Shown piece by piece: positions 53,807 to 64,000 of a stretch of 64,000 nt of DNA; positions within the stretch are counted from its first letter, which is position 1, and each line of letters opens with the position of its first letter. Position numbers and translations under genes: made by a program. The notes under the pieces are model-generated. The model saw only the letters and a program-made list of their open reading frames with translations. It did not search any database and was not told the origin of the DNA. This DNA is from Streptosporangium sp. NBC_01755. Lineage in GTDB: Bacteria; Actinomycetota; Actinomycetes; Streptosporangiales; Streptosporangiaceae. The stretch covers positions 4,836,001 to 4,900,000 of the forward strand of contig NZ_CP109131.1 of NCBI RefSeq assembly GCF_035917995.1. The letters are read 5' to 3'.

Positions 53807-54994
53807 TCAGCGCGCCCGGCCCAGGGCGTCCTGAAGGGGGCCGGCCAGCAGAGGATCCACCCGCTCGACCCGGACGGCGTCGCAGCCGACCCAGCTCGCC
53901 GCCTCCCAGAGCGCCTCGGCCATCCAGGTCGCGCCCCTGCCGGGCGTGACGCCGGGTTCAAGGCTCACCTGGCGGGCCACCAGCGTGGCACCCTCGCGGG
54001 CGGGGTCGACGCGCCCGATCAGCCGGCCTCCGGCCAGGACCGGCATCGTGAAGTAACCGTGGACACGCCTCTCCCTGGGAACGTACGCCTCAAGCCGGTG
54101 GTTGAAACCGAACACGCGGGCGGTGCGCGCGCGATCCCAGACAAGGGAGTCGAACGGGGAGAGCGGGGTCGTACGGTGACGGCCCCTGGGCCCGGTCTCC
54201 AGCGCGACGGGATCGGCCCAGGCGTCGGCGGCACGCTCGGGCCATTCGGGGACGCGGACGGGGACCAGCCCGGCGGACCCGTCGCGCAGGCAGCCGTCGA
54301 GCAGCAGCGCCGCGGGCGCCTTCAGACGCAGGAAGTCGACGAGGTCGGCGCGGGTGGCCACACCGAGCGCGCGCCCGGCGATCCCGGCGAGCCGGGTGAC
54401 GCACTCGGTGTCGGAAAGCTCCTCGGCCAGCAGGTGTGCGGGAACCGTGCGCTCGGCCAGGTCGTAGACGCGGCGCCAGCCCACCCTGCGCGTGCAGACG
54501 ACCTCGCCGGTGTCGAGCAGCCACTCAATGGCGATCTTGGAGTCGGACCAGTCCCACCACGGGCCGCCCTTCTTGGCGCCGCCGATGTCGGCGGTGGTGA
54601 TCGGGCCGTTCTCGCGGACCCGCCGCAGCACCGCCTCGACACTGTCGGGCACCTCGTGCCAGCGGAACTTCCTGGCCCGGAAATACCTCCGCCTGAAGGC
54701 GTACAGCGGCCAGTCGTCGATCGGCAGGACACAGGCGGCATGACACCAGTACTCGAAGGCCCTGGCGGGCTCGTCCCAGTAGGCCCGCTCGACCTCCGCC
54801 CTGCCGACCGCGCCGAGGCGTGCGTACGCGACCAGTTCGTGGGAGCGGGCCAGCACGGAGATCGTGTCGAGCTGGACGGCCCCCAGGCGGCGCAGGGCCG
54901 CGCCCGCGCCGCCGCGCCGGGACTGCGCGCCGAGGAACCCCTGGGCGCGCAGGATGACGCGGCGGGCCTCGTCTGAGGAGAGGGAGAGCTTCAT
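53807..54994 (-). CDS. Winged-helix YcaQ/AlkX-like DNA glycosylase family protein
   Basis: 395 residues from the ATG at 54994. Features of the HTH_42/YcaQ family: LRRLGAVQLDTISVLARSHE carrying the Q-L-D catalytic motif, RFRHLVAY-like helix (ELVAYARLGAV), FEYWCHAACVLPIDDWPLYA, FRRRYFRARKFRWHEVPDSV, winged-helix part GPITTADIGG and FDSLVWDRARTARVFGFNHR. Family members unhook DNA interstrand crosslinks or excise bulky alkyl bases. Some actinobacterial members protect producers of DNA-damaging antibiotics; no such cluster is visible here. Confidence 0.85.
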   Translation of the reverse strand: MKLSLSSDEARRVILRAQGFLGAQSRRGGAGAALRRLGAVQLDTISVLARSHELVAYARLGAVGRAEVERAYWDEPARAFEYWCHAACVLPIDDWPLYAFRRRYFRARKFRWHEVPDSVEAVLRRVRENGPITTADIGGAKKGGPWWDWSDSKIAIEWLLDTGEVVCTRRVGWRRVYDLAERTVPAHLLAEELSDTECVTRLAGIAGRALGVATRADLVDFLRLKAPAALLLDGCLRDGSAGLVPVRVPEWPERAADAWADPVALETGPRGRHRTTPLSPFDSLVWDRARTARVFGFNHRLEAYVPRERRVHGYFTMPVLAGGRLIGRVDPAREGATLVARQVSLEPGVTPGRGATWMAEALWEAASWVGCDAVRVERVDPLLAGPLQDALGRAR

Positions 54995-55331
54995 TGACCG
55001 CCCCGGGGGAAGACAACACGGTGTGCGGCTGAGGCTAGCGCCTGACACCGACAAAAATGCTATGCCGGTGTCTGAACATCCCTGAACATCCCCGGGGTGG
55101 TGCCGTCTTCACACGACTACCAGCTGCGGACAGGGCAAAAGACGACATACCCTTTGGAGCTCGGTCGTACTCTCTCAAAGAAGCGGGCAAGGAACTCCAC
55201 AGGCCGCAAGAGCGTCTTTCAGGGTGGCTGTGTCTGGTGGCGGAACCGCCTACGATGGCAGCGGAGAACCATGTCTCGTCCTCAGCCGGGCCGGTCCGGC
55301 CGCGGAAGACCTGCGAGGAGCTTTACCTAAA
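54995..55331. other. 337-bp divergent intergenic region upstream of secA
   Basis: No gene recognised. Contains two adjacent copies of CTGAACATC (55072-55080 and 55082-55090) and a GAGGAG (55315-55320), which probably serves as the secA ribosome site with longer than usual spacing. Confidence 0.4.
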
Positions 55332-58145
<2,814 letters not shown>

Positions 58146-58157
58146 TCGCCGCCTGCG

Positions 58158-58182
58158 GGGCCCGCACACGTGGTGCGGGCCC
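58158..58182. terminator. Terminator between secA and the Rv3235-like gene
   Basis: GGGCCCGCAC (58158-58167) and GTGCGGGCCC (58173-58182), loop ACGTG. Outer bases CGCCGC and GCGGCG extend the pairing. Convergent genes, so probably bidirectional. Confidence 0.75.
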
Positions 58183-58191
58183 TGCGGCGTG

Positions 58192-58701
58192 TCAGGGCGT
58201 CGTCTCGAACTCGGTGCACAGCCACCGCACGCCCCTGCGCTCCAGCCTCAGCGCCAGGACGCGCGAGCGGTCACCGCAGTCGACCACGGCGCACATCTCC
58301 ACCACCCCGTCCTCGGGCTGGGAGACATGGGCTCTGCCCGCCCGGGGCGGGCGCGCGCTGTTGATGATCTTCCCGCTCCTGGCCAGCTCGGCCTGGGCCC
58401 TGCCGGTCATGTGACAGGAGACGCTCGCCGGGGGCCGCCTGCCGGACAGGATCTCGGCGACGGCCTGCGCGAGTGCCCGCAGCCGCCGCTCGTCGGGGAT
58501 CGCCCCCGGCGGGCCCCAGATCAGCGGCTTCCCGGTCGGAGGTGCCGGCACCTCGGGTTCGAGGGTGAGGGCCAGGGTTCCCTGCACGTACGGAGGCATG
58601 GCCGGGGTGTCTGTCGCGGGGCGGTCATCGTCGTAGGGTGGCTCGGCGGCGGGTGACGGCGCGATCCGGGGGAGTGGTGCCGGACGTCGTGGGGGCGACA
58701 T
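58192..58701 (-). CDS. Rv3235-family protein
   Basis: 169 residues from the ATG at 58701 (GGAG upstream). The first ~60 residues are Pro-rich and probably disordered; the core runs from RRLRALAQAVAEILSGRRPP through CHMTGRAQAELARSGKIINS and RAHVSQPEDGVVEMCAVVDC to ALRLERRGVRWLCTEFETTP. The family is small, found downstream of secA in actinobacteria, and has no known function. No signal peptide or membrane helix. Confidence 0.85.
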   Translation of the reverse strand: MSPPRRPAPLPRIAPSPAAEPPYDDDRPATDTPAMPPYVQGTLALTLEPEVPAPPTGKPLIWGPPGAIPDERRLRALAQAVAEILSGRRPPASVSCHMTGRAQAELARSGKIINSARPPRAGRAHVSQPEDGVVEMCAVVDCGDRSRVLALRLERRGVRWLCTEFETTP

Positions 58702-58927
58702 GGGGACTCCGATTGTGCTCGGCTTACGGGCGGGGAAACTGACGCATGAAGGAGTTTCCGGCCCGCTGCCCAGATACGTGGTCCGCCAACTTTCTGAAAA
58801 TCCGGGTTGTTTCCTCCCTTGGGGCGGAGAAGGTGACCTTGGGCTGGAGTGGTCCATTCCCGAGGGAAGCGGGTTCCGGCCCGAGTCGTGATCTTCGCTG
58901 GACGGCCGAAACCACTCGGCGGGTCGT

Positions 58928-60295
58928 TCAGGAGCCGGACGGCCCGGCGTCAGGACCACCCGGCGCCGTGCCTGGAGGTACGGCCGACTCGCCGGAGTCG
59001 ACGTCGGGTTCGGGCTCGCGACCGGGGGTCATGATGTTCAGTCTCCTGATCAGGAAGCTGAACACGGAGTAGTAGATCACCGCGTAGACCAGCCCCATCA
59101 CGATGATGATCGGTATCCCCTGGGCGTTGGGTGCGGTCCCGTACAGGCCGAGGTCGATCAGCCCCGAGGAGAAGCCGAAGGCGAGCTTGGCACCCAGGGC
59201 GGAGGCGAGGGCCATGGAGATGCCGGTCAGCACGATGTGGATCACGAACAGCACCGGAGCCACGAAGATGAAGGCGAACTCGATCGGCTCGGTGATCCCG
59301 GTGAGGAAGGCGGTGAGCGCCGCGGAGATCATGATCGAGCCGACCGCGGTGCGCCGGTGCGGCGGTGCGGCCCGCCAGATGGCGATCGCGGCGGCCGGCA
59401 GGCCGAACATGAGGACCGGGTAGAAACCGGCCTCGAATCCGCCGTAGCCGACGGCGCCGTTGTTGAAGCAGATCAGGTCCCCGGCGAGCTTCTTGCCGTC
59501 GACCACGCACTCGGGGACCTGGGTCCAGATCACGTTGTTGACGATGTGGTGCATACCGAGCGGGAGCAGGGCGCGGTTGACCATGCCGTAGACCCCGGCG
59601 CCGAGTTCGCTGTTGGAGGCGAGCCAGGTCCCGGAGGCGCGGACCCAGCCGCCGAGCACCGGCCAGACGAGGCCAAGGAACACCCCGATCACCAGCCCGG
59701 CGAAGGCGGTGAGGATCGGCACCAGGCGGCGCCCGCCGAAGAAGGCCAGCCAGGTCGGCAGCTTGGTGCGGTGGTAGCGCTGCCAGAGCAGTGCCGAGAC
59801 CAGGCCCATGACGATGCCGCCGAGCACCCTGGTCGGGTTCTGCGCGCCGAGGTCGAGCACCACGTCGGGAACGCCCGGGGTGGCCCGCTCGAACACCTCC
59901 GTGGTGATGGACTCCCTCAGGTCGGCGTCGAAGAGGATGAAGAACATGTTCATGCTGACGGCGTGGAAGACCAGATAGCCGACGAGCGCAGCCAGGGCGG
60001 TGGAGCCGTCGGCCTTGCGGGCGAACCCGATGGCGACACCGATCGCGAACAGGATGGGCAGGTTGTCGAAGAGCGCTCCGCCCGCGGTGCCGACGACACG
60101 GGCCACATCGTCGAGCAGGACGCTGTCGGTCCGGCCGAGGAGGTCGTCCTGTCCGAGCCTGAACAGCAGGCCGGCGGCCGGCAGGACCGCGATCGGCAGC
60201 ATCAGAGAACGTCCCAGGCGCTGGAGCACGCTCATCGCGGCGGACCCGGACCGGTGGGCGGCGGGCAGGCCCGCGTCCGCCGAGGGGGGACTCAT
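58928..60295 (-). CDS. nagE2: PTS EIIC membrane permease, N-acetylglucosamine type
   Basis: 455 residues from an ATG behind GGAGG (spacing 8). Multi-helix EIIC domain of the glucose/GlcNAc superfamily: LMLPIAVLPAAGLLFRLGQD, LPILFAIGVAIGFARKADGS, the substrate-site GMHHIVNNVIWTQV, FMFGLPAAAIAIWRAAPPHR region and ITEPIEFAFIFVAPVLFVIH. Imports GlcNAc with phosphorylation, taking phosphate from the separate EIIB (62347) and EIIA (62626). Followed on the same strand upstream by the DasR-type gene, 51 bases apart, likely one operon. The C-terminal ~35 residues are a disordered Pro/Gly tail. Confidence 0.93.
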   Translation of the reverse strand: MSPPSADAGLPAAHRSGSAAMSVLQRLGRSLMLPIAVLPAAGLLFRLGQDDLLGRTDSVLLDDVARVVGTAGGALFDNLPILFAIGVAIGFARKADGSTALAALVGYLVFHAVSMNMFFILFDADLRESITTEVFERATPGVPDVVLDLGAQNPTRVLGGIVMGLVSALLWQRYHRTKLPTWLAFFGGRRLVPILTAFAGLVIGVFLGLVWPVLGGWVRASGTWLASNSELGAGVYGMVNRALLPLGMHHIVNNVIWTQVPECVVDGKKLAGDLICFNNGAVGYGGFEAGFYPVLMFGLPAAAIAIWRAAPPHRRTAVGSIMISAALTAFLTGITEPIEFAFIFVAPVLFVIHIVLTGISMALASALGAKLAFGFSSGLIDLGLYGTAPNAQGIPIIIVMGLVYAVIYYSVFSFLIRRLNIMTPGREPEPDVDSGESAVPPGTAPGGPDAGPSGS

Positions 60296-60346
60296 CGGGC
60301 TTTCCTCCAGGGGGTGGAAGGGAGGAGTGCGGCGAAGGGCAGGGGG

Positions 60347-61087
60347 TCAGGCGCGGCGAGTCGGTAGCTCCAGGATCGTACGGAGCTGGTAGCGGTCGGC
60401 GCGATAGGTGGAGACCCCGAGTTCGGCGCAGACACCTCCCGCGAAGGAGCGCCGCTGTAGCAGCAGCACGGCCCCGCCGCGTGGCAGCTTCAGCAGGTCG
60501 GCGTCACCGGGGTCGGCGATGCCGCCGTCGATGGTGAGCTCGCCGGCATCGAGCACCAGGCCGTAACGGGTCTCCAGAAGGGCGTAGAGGGAGCGGCCCG
60601 TCAGGCCGTGGGTGTCGAGGTCGGGCGCGATGGAGACGGGAATGTGGGCCCGCTCGATGCACATGGGCTCGCCCGCCGCGGTCCGCAGCCGTTCGATGAA
60701 GTGGACCTCGTCGCCCGGCTGGATGCCGAGCTCCCTGGCCAGGTGCGCGCTGGCCCTGACCACCCGGCGGTCCAGGTCACGGGAGCCGGGTTCCATGCCC
60801 CTGGTGCGCATCTCCTCGCTGAAGGAGGTCAGCCGCAGGGCCATCTCGATCTTGGGGCGGGCCACGAAGGTGCCCTTGCCCGCGACCCGCTGGAGCCTGC
60901 CCTCGGAGACCAGGTGGTCGACGGCCTGCCGGACGGTCATGCGGGACAGTCCGAAGCGCTGGCAGAGCTCGCGCTCGGACGGGATCGCCGTACCGATCGC
61001 CAGCTCGTTGTTCTCGATGAGATCGAGCAGTATCTCCCGTAGCTGGAAGTACTTGGGCACCGGGCTGTCCGGATCGATCTGGGCCAC
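60347..61087 (-). CDS. dasR: DasR-type GntR/HutC regulator of GlcNAc metabolism
   Basis: 246 residues from a GTG with GGGGAGG upstream. N-terminal GntR winged helix: KYFQLREILLDLIENNELAI, GTAIPSERELCQRFGLSRMT, VRQAVDHLVSEGRLQRVAGK. C-terminal UTRA effector domain (~90-240: VHFIERLRTAAGEPMCIERA, YGLVLDAGELTIDGGIADPG), which binds amino-sugar phosphates. The sequence start and the match of nearby palindromes to the dre operator identify it as a DasR orthologue. It lies between nagE2 and the divergent SIS gene and probably represses both and itself when GlcN-6-P is low. Confidence 0.92.
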   Translation of the reverse strand: MAQIDPDSPVPKYFQLREILLDLIENNELAIGTAIPSERELCQRFGLSRMTVRQAVDHLVSEGRLQRVAGKGTFVARPKIEMALRLTSFSEEMRTRGMEPGSRDLDRRVVRASAHLARELGIQPGDEVHFIERLRTAAGEPMCIERAHIPVSIAPDLDTHGLTGRSLYALLETRYGLVLDAGELTIDGGIADPGDADLLKLPRGGAVLLLQRRSFAGGVCAELGVSTYRADRYQLRTILELPTRRA

Positions 61088-61137
61088 GGGATCCTCCCCT
61101 CTCGATCTGGGATGTCTAAATGAGTTATGGTTCGTAC

Positions 61138-61159
61138 TGGTCTAGTCCGGACTAGACCA
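61138..61159. promoter_or_regulatory. DasR-responsive element (dre), extended palindrome
   Basis: Perfect 22-bp palindrome with half-site TGGTCTAGTCC in the divergent gap between dasR and the SIS gene. Each end carries the perfect half of the known dre consensus TGGTCTAGACCA, so it may hold two overlapping DasR sites controlling both directions. Confidence 0.8.
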
Positions 61160-61247
61160 CAGGCCGGAAAAGGGTGTCAACGTACGGACCGGAGACGGAT
61201 CGATAACGGCCCGATCTCGTTCGTCCGAGCCGAAGGATGAGCGCGAG

Positions 61248-62282
61248 ATGACGACCAAGATGCGCAGCGAGATCGCCGAGCAGCCCGCCGCGTTGCGAGC
61301 CACGCTTGACGCCCTCCTCCCCAGGGTCGGGGAGGTGGAGCGGCTCGCGGGGCAGACCCGCCAGCTGTTGTTCATCGCCCGTGGCACCTCCGACAACGCC
61401 GCAGTCTACGGCCGTTACCTGGCCGAGGCGCACACGGGCAGGCTCTCCACGCTCGCCGCTCCCTCGATCGCCACCACCTACCGGCGCAGGCTGGACCTCG
61501 ACGGTGTGCTGGCCGTCGCCCTCTCCCAGTCGGGCAGGACCGAGGAGATCGTCGAGACCCTCGCCTGGGCGAAGGACTGTGGTGCCAGGACCGTGGCCAT
61601 CACCAACGGCGGCGAGCAGAGCCCCCTGGCCCAGGCCGCGGACCTCGCCCTGTGCACGGTCGCGGGCGAGGAGAAGGCCGTCCCCGCCACCAAGACCTAC
61701 ACCACCCAGCTCGCCGCCCTCGCCGTGCTCGCCCTCGGCCTCGGTGCGGACGTCGACCCCGGCGACCTGCGACGGGTCCCGGACGCAGTCGAGAAGCTGG
61801 TCGACGACCCGGGCGACATGGAGGCGATCGTCGAGGGCCTGGCGGACAAGCCGGGCGTCGTGGTCTCCGGCCGGGGGCTGGCCTTCTCCACCGCGCTGGA
61901 GCTGGCGCTCAAGCTCAAGGAGGCGTGCTACCTGCACGCCATGGGCCTGTCGTACGCGGACCTGCTGCACGGCCCGATCGCCGTGGTCGACTCCGACACC
62001 CCGGCCATCCTGGTCGCGGCGGGCGAGGGGCCGACCTTGGCCGGCACCGTGGCGCTCGCCGAGCGGGTGACCGGCGCGGGCGCCTCGGCCTACACGGTCG
62101 GCGGCGGTACCGCGCTCTCCTCGGTCTCCACCGCCGCGCTGAACGGCCCCGACCTCCCCGAATGGGTCGCGCCGCTGGGCCTGATCGTCCCCGGTCAGCT
62201 GCTCACCGAGGCGCTCGCGCGCAGGCTGGGGATCGACCCGGACGCCCCTCGCGGTCTCAACAAGGTGACTCAGACCGACTGA
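61248..62282 (+). CDS. SIS-domain amino-sugar phosphate enzyme (NagB-II / GlmS isomerase-like)
   Basis: 344 residues. Two SIS domains: LLFIARGTSDNAAVYGRYLA, LAVALSQSGRTEEIVETLAW, CTVAGEEKAVPATKTYTTQL in the first; GVVVSGRGLAFSTALELALK, LKEACYLHAMGLSYADLLHG in the second. This is the isomerase half of GlmS without the glutaminase domain, the architecture of type II glucosamine-6-phosphate deaminases. It would turn GlcN-6-P into fructose-6-P and ammonia. It stands behind a dre operator, divergent from dasR, in a GlcNAc PTS locus. AgaS-like activity is the alternative. Confidence 0.85.
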   Translation: MTTKMRSEIAEQPAALRATLDALLPRVGEVERLAGQTRQLLFIARGTSDNAAVYGRYLAEAHTGRLSTLAAPSIATTYRRRLDLDGVLAVALSQSGRTEEIVETLAWAKDCGARTVAITNGGEQSPLAQAADLALCTVAGEEKAVPATKTYTTQLAALAVLALGLGADVDPGDLRRVPDAVEKLVDDPGDMEAIVEGLADKPGVVVSGRGLAFSTALELALKLKEACYLHAMGLSYADLLHGPIAVVDSDTPAILVAAGEGPTLAGTVALAERVTGAGASAYTVGGGTALSSVSTAALNGPDLPEWVAPLGLIVPGQLLTEALARRLGIDPDAPRGLNKVTQTD

Positions 62283-62346
62283 TCGCGGTACCTCCCCTAG
62301 CCTGCCCATAGCCCTGGGGACAGGGTGATCACAACTGGAGGGCGAC

Positions 62347-62583
62347 ATGGCGGCCGACGCCGACGCGATCATCGCTGGACTCGGTGGTGTGGACAACATC
62401 ATCGAGATCGAACCGTGCATCACCCGGCTCCGCACCGAGGTGCGTGACGCCTCCAAGGTCGACCAGGCGGCCCTGCGGGCGGCCGGCGCGCACGGCGTGA
62501 TGGTGGCGGGCTGCGTCGTGCAGGTGGTGGTGGGTCCCGAGGCCGACATGATCGCCGGCGACATCGAGGACATCATCGGCTGA
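62347..62583 (+). CDS. nagF: PTS EIIB component, GlcNAc/glucose type
   Basis: 78 residues, ATG behind GGAGG. EIIB fold with the phosphocysteine C24 in IIEIEPCITRLRTEVRD, and AAGAHGVMVAGCVVQVVVGP. It takes the phosphoryl group from EIIA and passes it to the sugar carried by the EIIC permease. A separate EIIB is the streptomycete arrangement. Lies between the SIS gene and the EIIA gene. Confidence 0.93.
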   Translation: MAADADAIIAGLGGVDNIIEIEPCITRLRTEVRDASKVDQAALRAAGAHGVMVAGCVVQVVVGPEADMIAGDIEDIIG

Positions 62584-62625
62584 GGGAGGTGTTCTCGCGG
62601 ACGGAGGCATGCCGAGGGGAGTGCG

Positions 62626-63081
62626 GTGACCACGGTTCTGGCGCCGGTCACGGGGGTGGCCGTGAGACTCGACTCGGTACCCGACCCGGTCTTCTCCGAG
62701 GGCCTGGTCGGGCCCGGCATGGCGATCGAGCCGGACAGGGCGCCCGGCCGGGTGTTCTCTCCCATCGCGGGCACCATCGTCAAGCTGCACCCGCACGCGT
62801 TCGTGGTCGTCGGCGACGACGACAGGGGAGTCCTCGTCCACCTGGGCATCGACACGGTCCAGCTCAGGGGCGAGGGTTTCGAACCGCTGGTCGCGGAGGG
62901 CGACCGGGTGAGCGCCGGGCAGCCGGTGGTGGCGTGGGATCCGGCCGGGATCGAAGCGGGTGGGCGCCGCCCGATCTGCCCGGTCGTGGCGCTGGACGCC
63001 GTCGCGAGCGCCGTCACCGGCCTCGCCGAGGGGGTCGTGGACGCCGGTGACCGGCTCTTCGAGTGGGGCGATCCGGCCTGA
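62626..63081 (+). CDS. crr: PTS EIIA component (glucose-type, Crr)
   Basis: 151 residues, GTG start. Duplicated-hybrid-motif fold: VLAPVTGVAVRLDSVPDPVF, GMAIEPDRAPGRVFSPIAGT, the assisting H57 (LHPHAFVVVG) and the phospho-acceptor H72 in GVLVHLGIDTVQLRGEGFEP. Receives phosphate from HPr (63265) and hands it to EIIB. Forms part of the import chain of this locus; no EI (ptsI) gene is in the window. Confidence 0.94.
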   Translation: MTTVLAPVTGVAVRLDSVPDPVFSEGLVGPGMAIEPDRAPGRVFSPIAGTIVKLHPHAFVVVGDDDRGVLVHLGIDTVQLRGEGFEPLVAEGDRVSAGQPVVAWDPAGIEAGGRRPICPVVALDAVASAVTGLAEGVVDAGDRLFEWGDPA

Positions 63082-63119
63082 CGGTCCGCGGAACCGGAAA
63101 ATGGCGAAGAATGTGAAAT

Positions 63120-63212
63120 GTTGTTGAGGTCATCAGAGGGCATAGGGGAAGTTGTTGAGGTCATCAGATGGCACTGGGGAAGTCGTTGAGGTCATCAGAT
63201 GGCACAGTGGAA
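63120..63212. repeat. Three 31-bp tandem repeats upstream of ptsH
   Basis: Copies start at 63120, 63151 and 63182. The shared core is GTTGAGGTCATCAGATGGCA with a trailing GGGGAA or GTGGAA. The array fills most of the gap between crr and the dre palindrome of ptsH. It may hold repeated regulator sites or be a minisatellite. Confidence 0.95.
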
Positions 63213-63222
63213 GAAAAATACG

Positions 63223-63244
63223 CCGTGCGGTCTAGACCGCACGG
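63223..63244. promoter_or_regulatory. DasR-responsive element (dre) upstream of ptsH
   Basis: Perfect 22-bp palindrome with half-site CCGTGCGGTCT, containing the dre core GGTCTAGACC, 20 bases before the ptsH start codon. Occupation by DasR would block ptsH transcription. Confidence 0.8.
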
Positions 63245-63264
63245 TCGACTCTGAGGAGGAACAC

Positions 63265-63522
63265 GTGGCCGAGCGCCATGTCACCGTCATGTCGAAGGTC
63301 GGCCTGCACGCCCGGCCCGCCGCGACGTTCGTGCAGACGGCGACTAAGGCGTCCCTGGACGTCACCATCGCCAAGGGGGCCGGCCTGCCGGTGAACGCCA
63401 AGAGCATCCTGTCGGTCCTCGCACTCGATGTCAGGAGGGGGGAGGTGGTGGTGATCAGGGCAGAGGGTGAGGGCGCCGAGGAGCTTCTCGACCGGTTGGC
63501 GGACATCGCGTCGGCGCCGTGA
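63265..63522 (+). CDS. ptsH: HPr phosphocarrier protein
   Basis: 85 residues from the GTG at 63265, five bases after GAGGAGG; an in-frame ATG at 63199 would add an unrelated stretch across the dre site. The active-site H15 is in SKVGLHARPAATFVQ, and the NAKSILSVLALDV segment with Ser47 corresponds to the regulatory-serine region. Relays phosphate from EI to the EIIA encoded just upstream. Directly preceded by a dre palindrome. Confidence 0.95.
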   Translation: MAERHVTVMSKVGLHARPAATFVQTATKASLDVTIAKGAGLPVNAKSILSVLALDVRRGEVVVIRAEGEGAEELLDRLADIASAP

Positions 63523-63596
63523 GCGGAGGTGCCCCGGGGGCGCCGGACGGTTTGCTGCGCGGGCACCGGGGCGTTCGCCCGGATAGCGTAAGAGGC

Positions 63597-64000
63597 ATGG
63601 TTCGGTGGATGCGTGTGACGGGGATCGCAGTGATCGCGACGATGGCGGCCGGGTGTGCCGACACCGGAAGGACCGCTTCACAGGCGTCCGGTGCGGCCCG
63701 GGGCGGTGAGGCGTCCGCGAACGCGGCCCCGGCGGAGCCCACGAACTCGGCGGCCGAGCCTTCCGGGACGGCGAAGCCCGGGACGGCAGAGCCCGGGGCG
63801 GCAGAGCCCGGGGCGGCAGAGCAGACCGGCGTGGAGACCGTCCTCGCCTCGATGAGCCTGGAGGAGAAGGTCGGCCAGCTCTTCATGCCGGTGTTGTACG
63901 GCGAGGCGGCCGACACGGTGTCGGGGGAGAACCAGGCGCGGTTCGGCGTGGACACCCCGGCGAAGATGGTCGCCCGCTACCGTCCCGGCGGGGTGATCCT
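63597..64000 (+). CDS. Glycoside hydrolase family 3 lipoprotein, probable beta-N-acetylhexosaminidase (3' end outside window)
   Basis: 134 residues visible from the ATG at 63597. Lipoprotein signal with lipobox ending MAAGC (Cys20), a ~55-residue Ala/Pro/Glu-rich linker (repeated PGAAEP), then the start of a GH3 domain (LASMSLEEKVGQLFMPVLYG, then RYRPGGVI). The family includes NagZ-type enzymes that release GlcNAc from muropeptides or chitooligosaccharides, which would suit the GlcNAc uptake locus. The catalytic residues lie beyond the window, so beta-glucosidase cannot be excluded. Confidence 0.85.
   Translation, partial: MVRWMRVTGIAVIATMAAGCADTGRTASQASGAARGGEASANAAPAEPTNSAAEPSGTAKPGTAEPGAAEPGAAEQTGVETVLASMSLEEKVGQLFMPVLYGEAADTVSGENQARFGVDTPAKMVARYRPGGVI

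Overview
The window looks like chromosome from a high-GC actinomycete, most likely of the Streptosporangiaceae or a close relative. The reasons are the very high G+C, many GTG starts, a WhiB regulator, the MtrA-MtrB-LpqB module, coenzyme F420 biosynthesis genes, DasR-type control of N-acetylglucosamine uptake, and XRE/DUF397 gene pairs. From memory of the Mycobacterium tuberculosis map, much of the gene order is shared with the Rv3240c (secA1) to Rv3264c (manC) interval: manC, fbiA/fbiB, whiB, an Rv3259-like gene, DUF3499, manB, the phosphomannose isomerase-like gene, ahcY, mtrA, mtrB, lpqB, comF, hpf and secA. No rRNA, tRNA or CRISPR array was seen.

Layout. 1-4325: the 3' part of a GDP-mannose pyrophosphorylase gene, a 16-bp tandem repeat array, a small membrane protein, and fbiC (FO synthase). 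4326-13978: an accessory island separating fbiC from fbiB and fbiA. It holds a miniature IscB-type element with its upstream omega-RNA (HEARO), two related small membrane genes, two zinc-ribbon or unknown genes, an XRE/DUF397 pair, and a graspetide-type RiPP locus. In the last of these the ATP-grasp ligase gene is broken by a group II intron with its own reverse transcriptase, while the PIMT-like methyltransferase remains intact. 13979-19571: fbiB and fbiA, a very repetitive Q/P-rich membrane protein, and whiB. 19848-28118: a glycosyltransferase with a large membrane region, DUF5719, an Rv3259-like protein, DUF3499, and the mannose activation operon (manB, Trm112-like, phosphomannose isomerase-like). 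28167-34021: a cation efflux protein, a MerR-Fic pair, ahcY, and a second shorter AdoHcy hydrolase. 34184-38357: a DUF305 lipoprotein and two tandem LVIVD-repeat secreted proteins.

38492-46360: RDD and SpoIIM membrane proteins and a translationally coupled five-gene operon (multi-TM protein, DUF4129, DUF4350, MoxR ATPase, DUF58). 46704-54994: mtrA-mtrB-lpqB, comF, hpf, a LuxR-type response regulator, and a YcaQ-like protein. 55332-58701: secA and an Rv3235-like protein. 58928-64000: a GlcNAc phosphotransferase locus with EIIC, DasR-type GntR, SIS sugar-phosphate enzyme, EIIB, EIIA, HPr, and the start of a GH3 lipoprotein. Two palindromes in it match DasR operators.

Working together: FbiC makes FO, and FbiA and FbiB turn it into polyglutamylated F420. 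The isomerase-like protein, ManB and ManC lead from fructose-6-phosphate to GDP-mannose for cell-envelope glycans, near a membrane glycosyltransferase. AhcY recycles S-adenosylhomocysteine. MtrAB-LpqB, SecA, HPF and the MoxR/DUF58 operon are envelope, secretion and dormancy housekeeping. The last 5 kb would import GlcNAc, process its phosphate, and probably release GlcNAc from chitin or muropeptides. The most unusual material is in the island: the RuvC/HNH-deleted IscB with a retained guide-RNA gene, and the intron-split RiPP locus.
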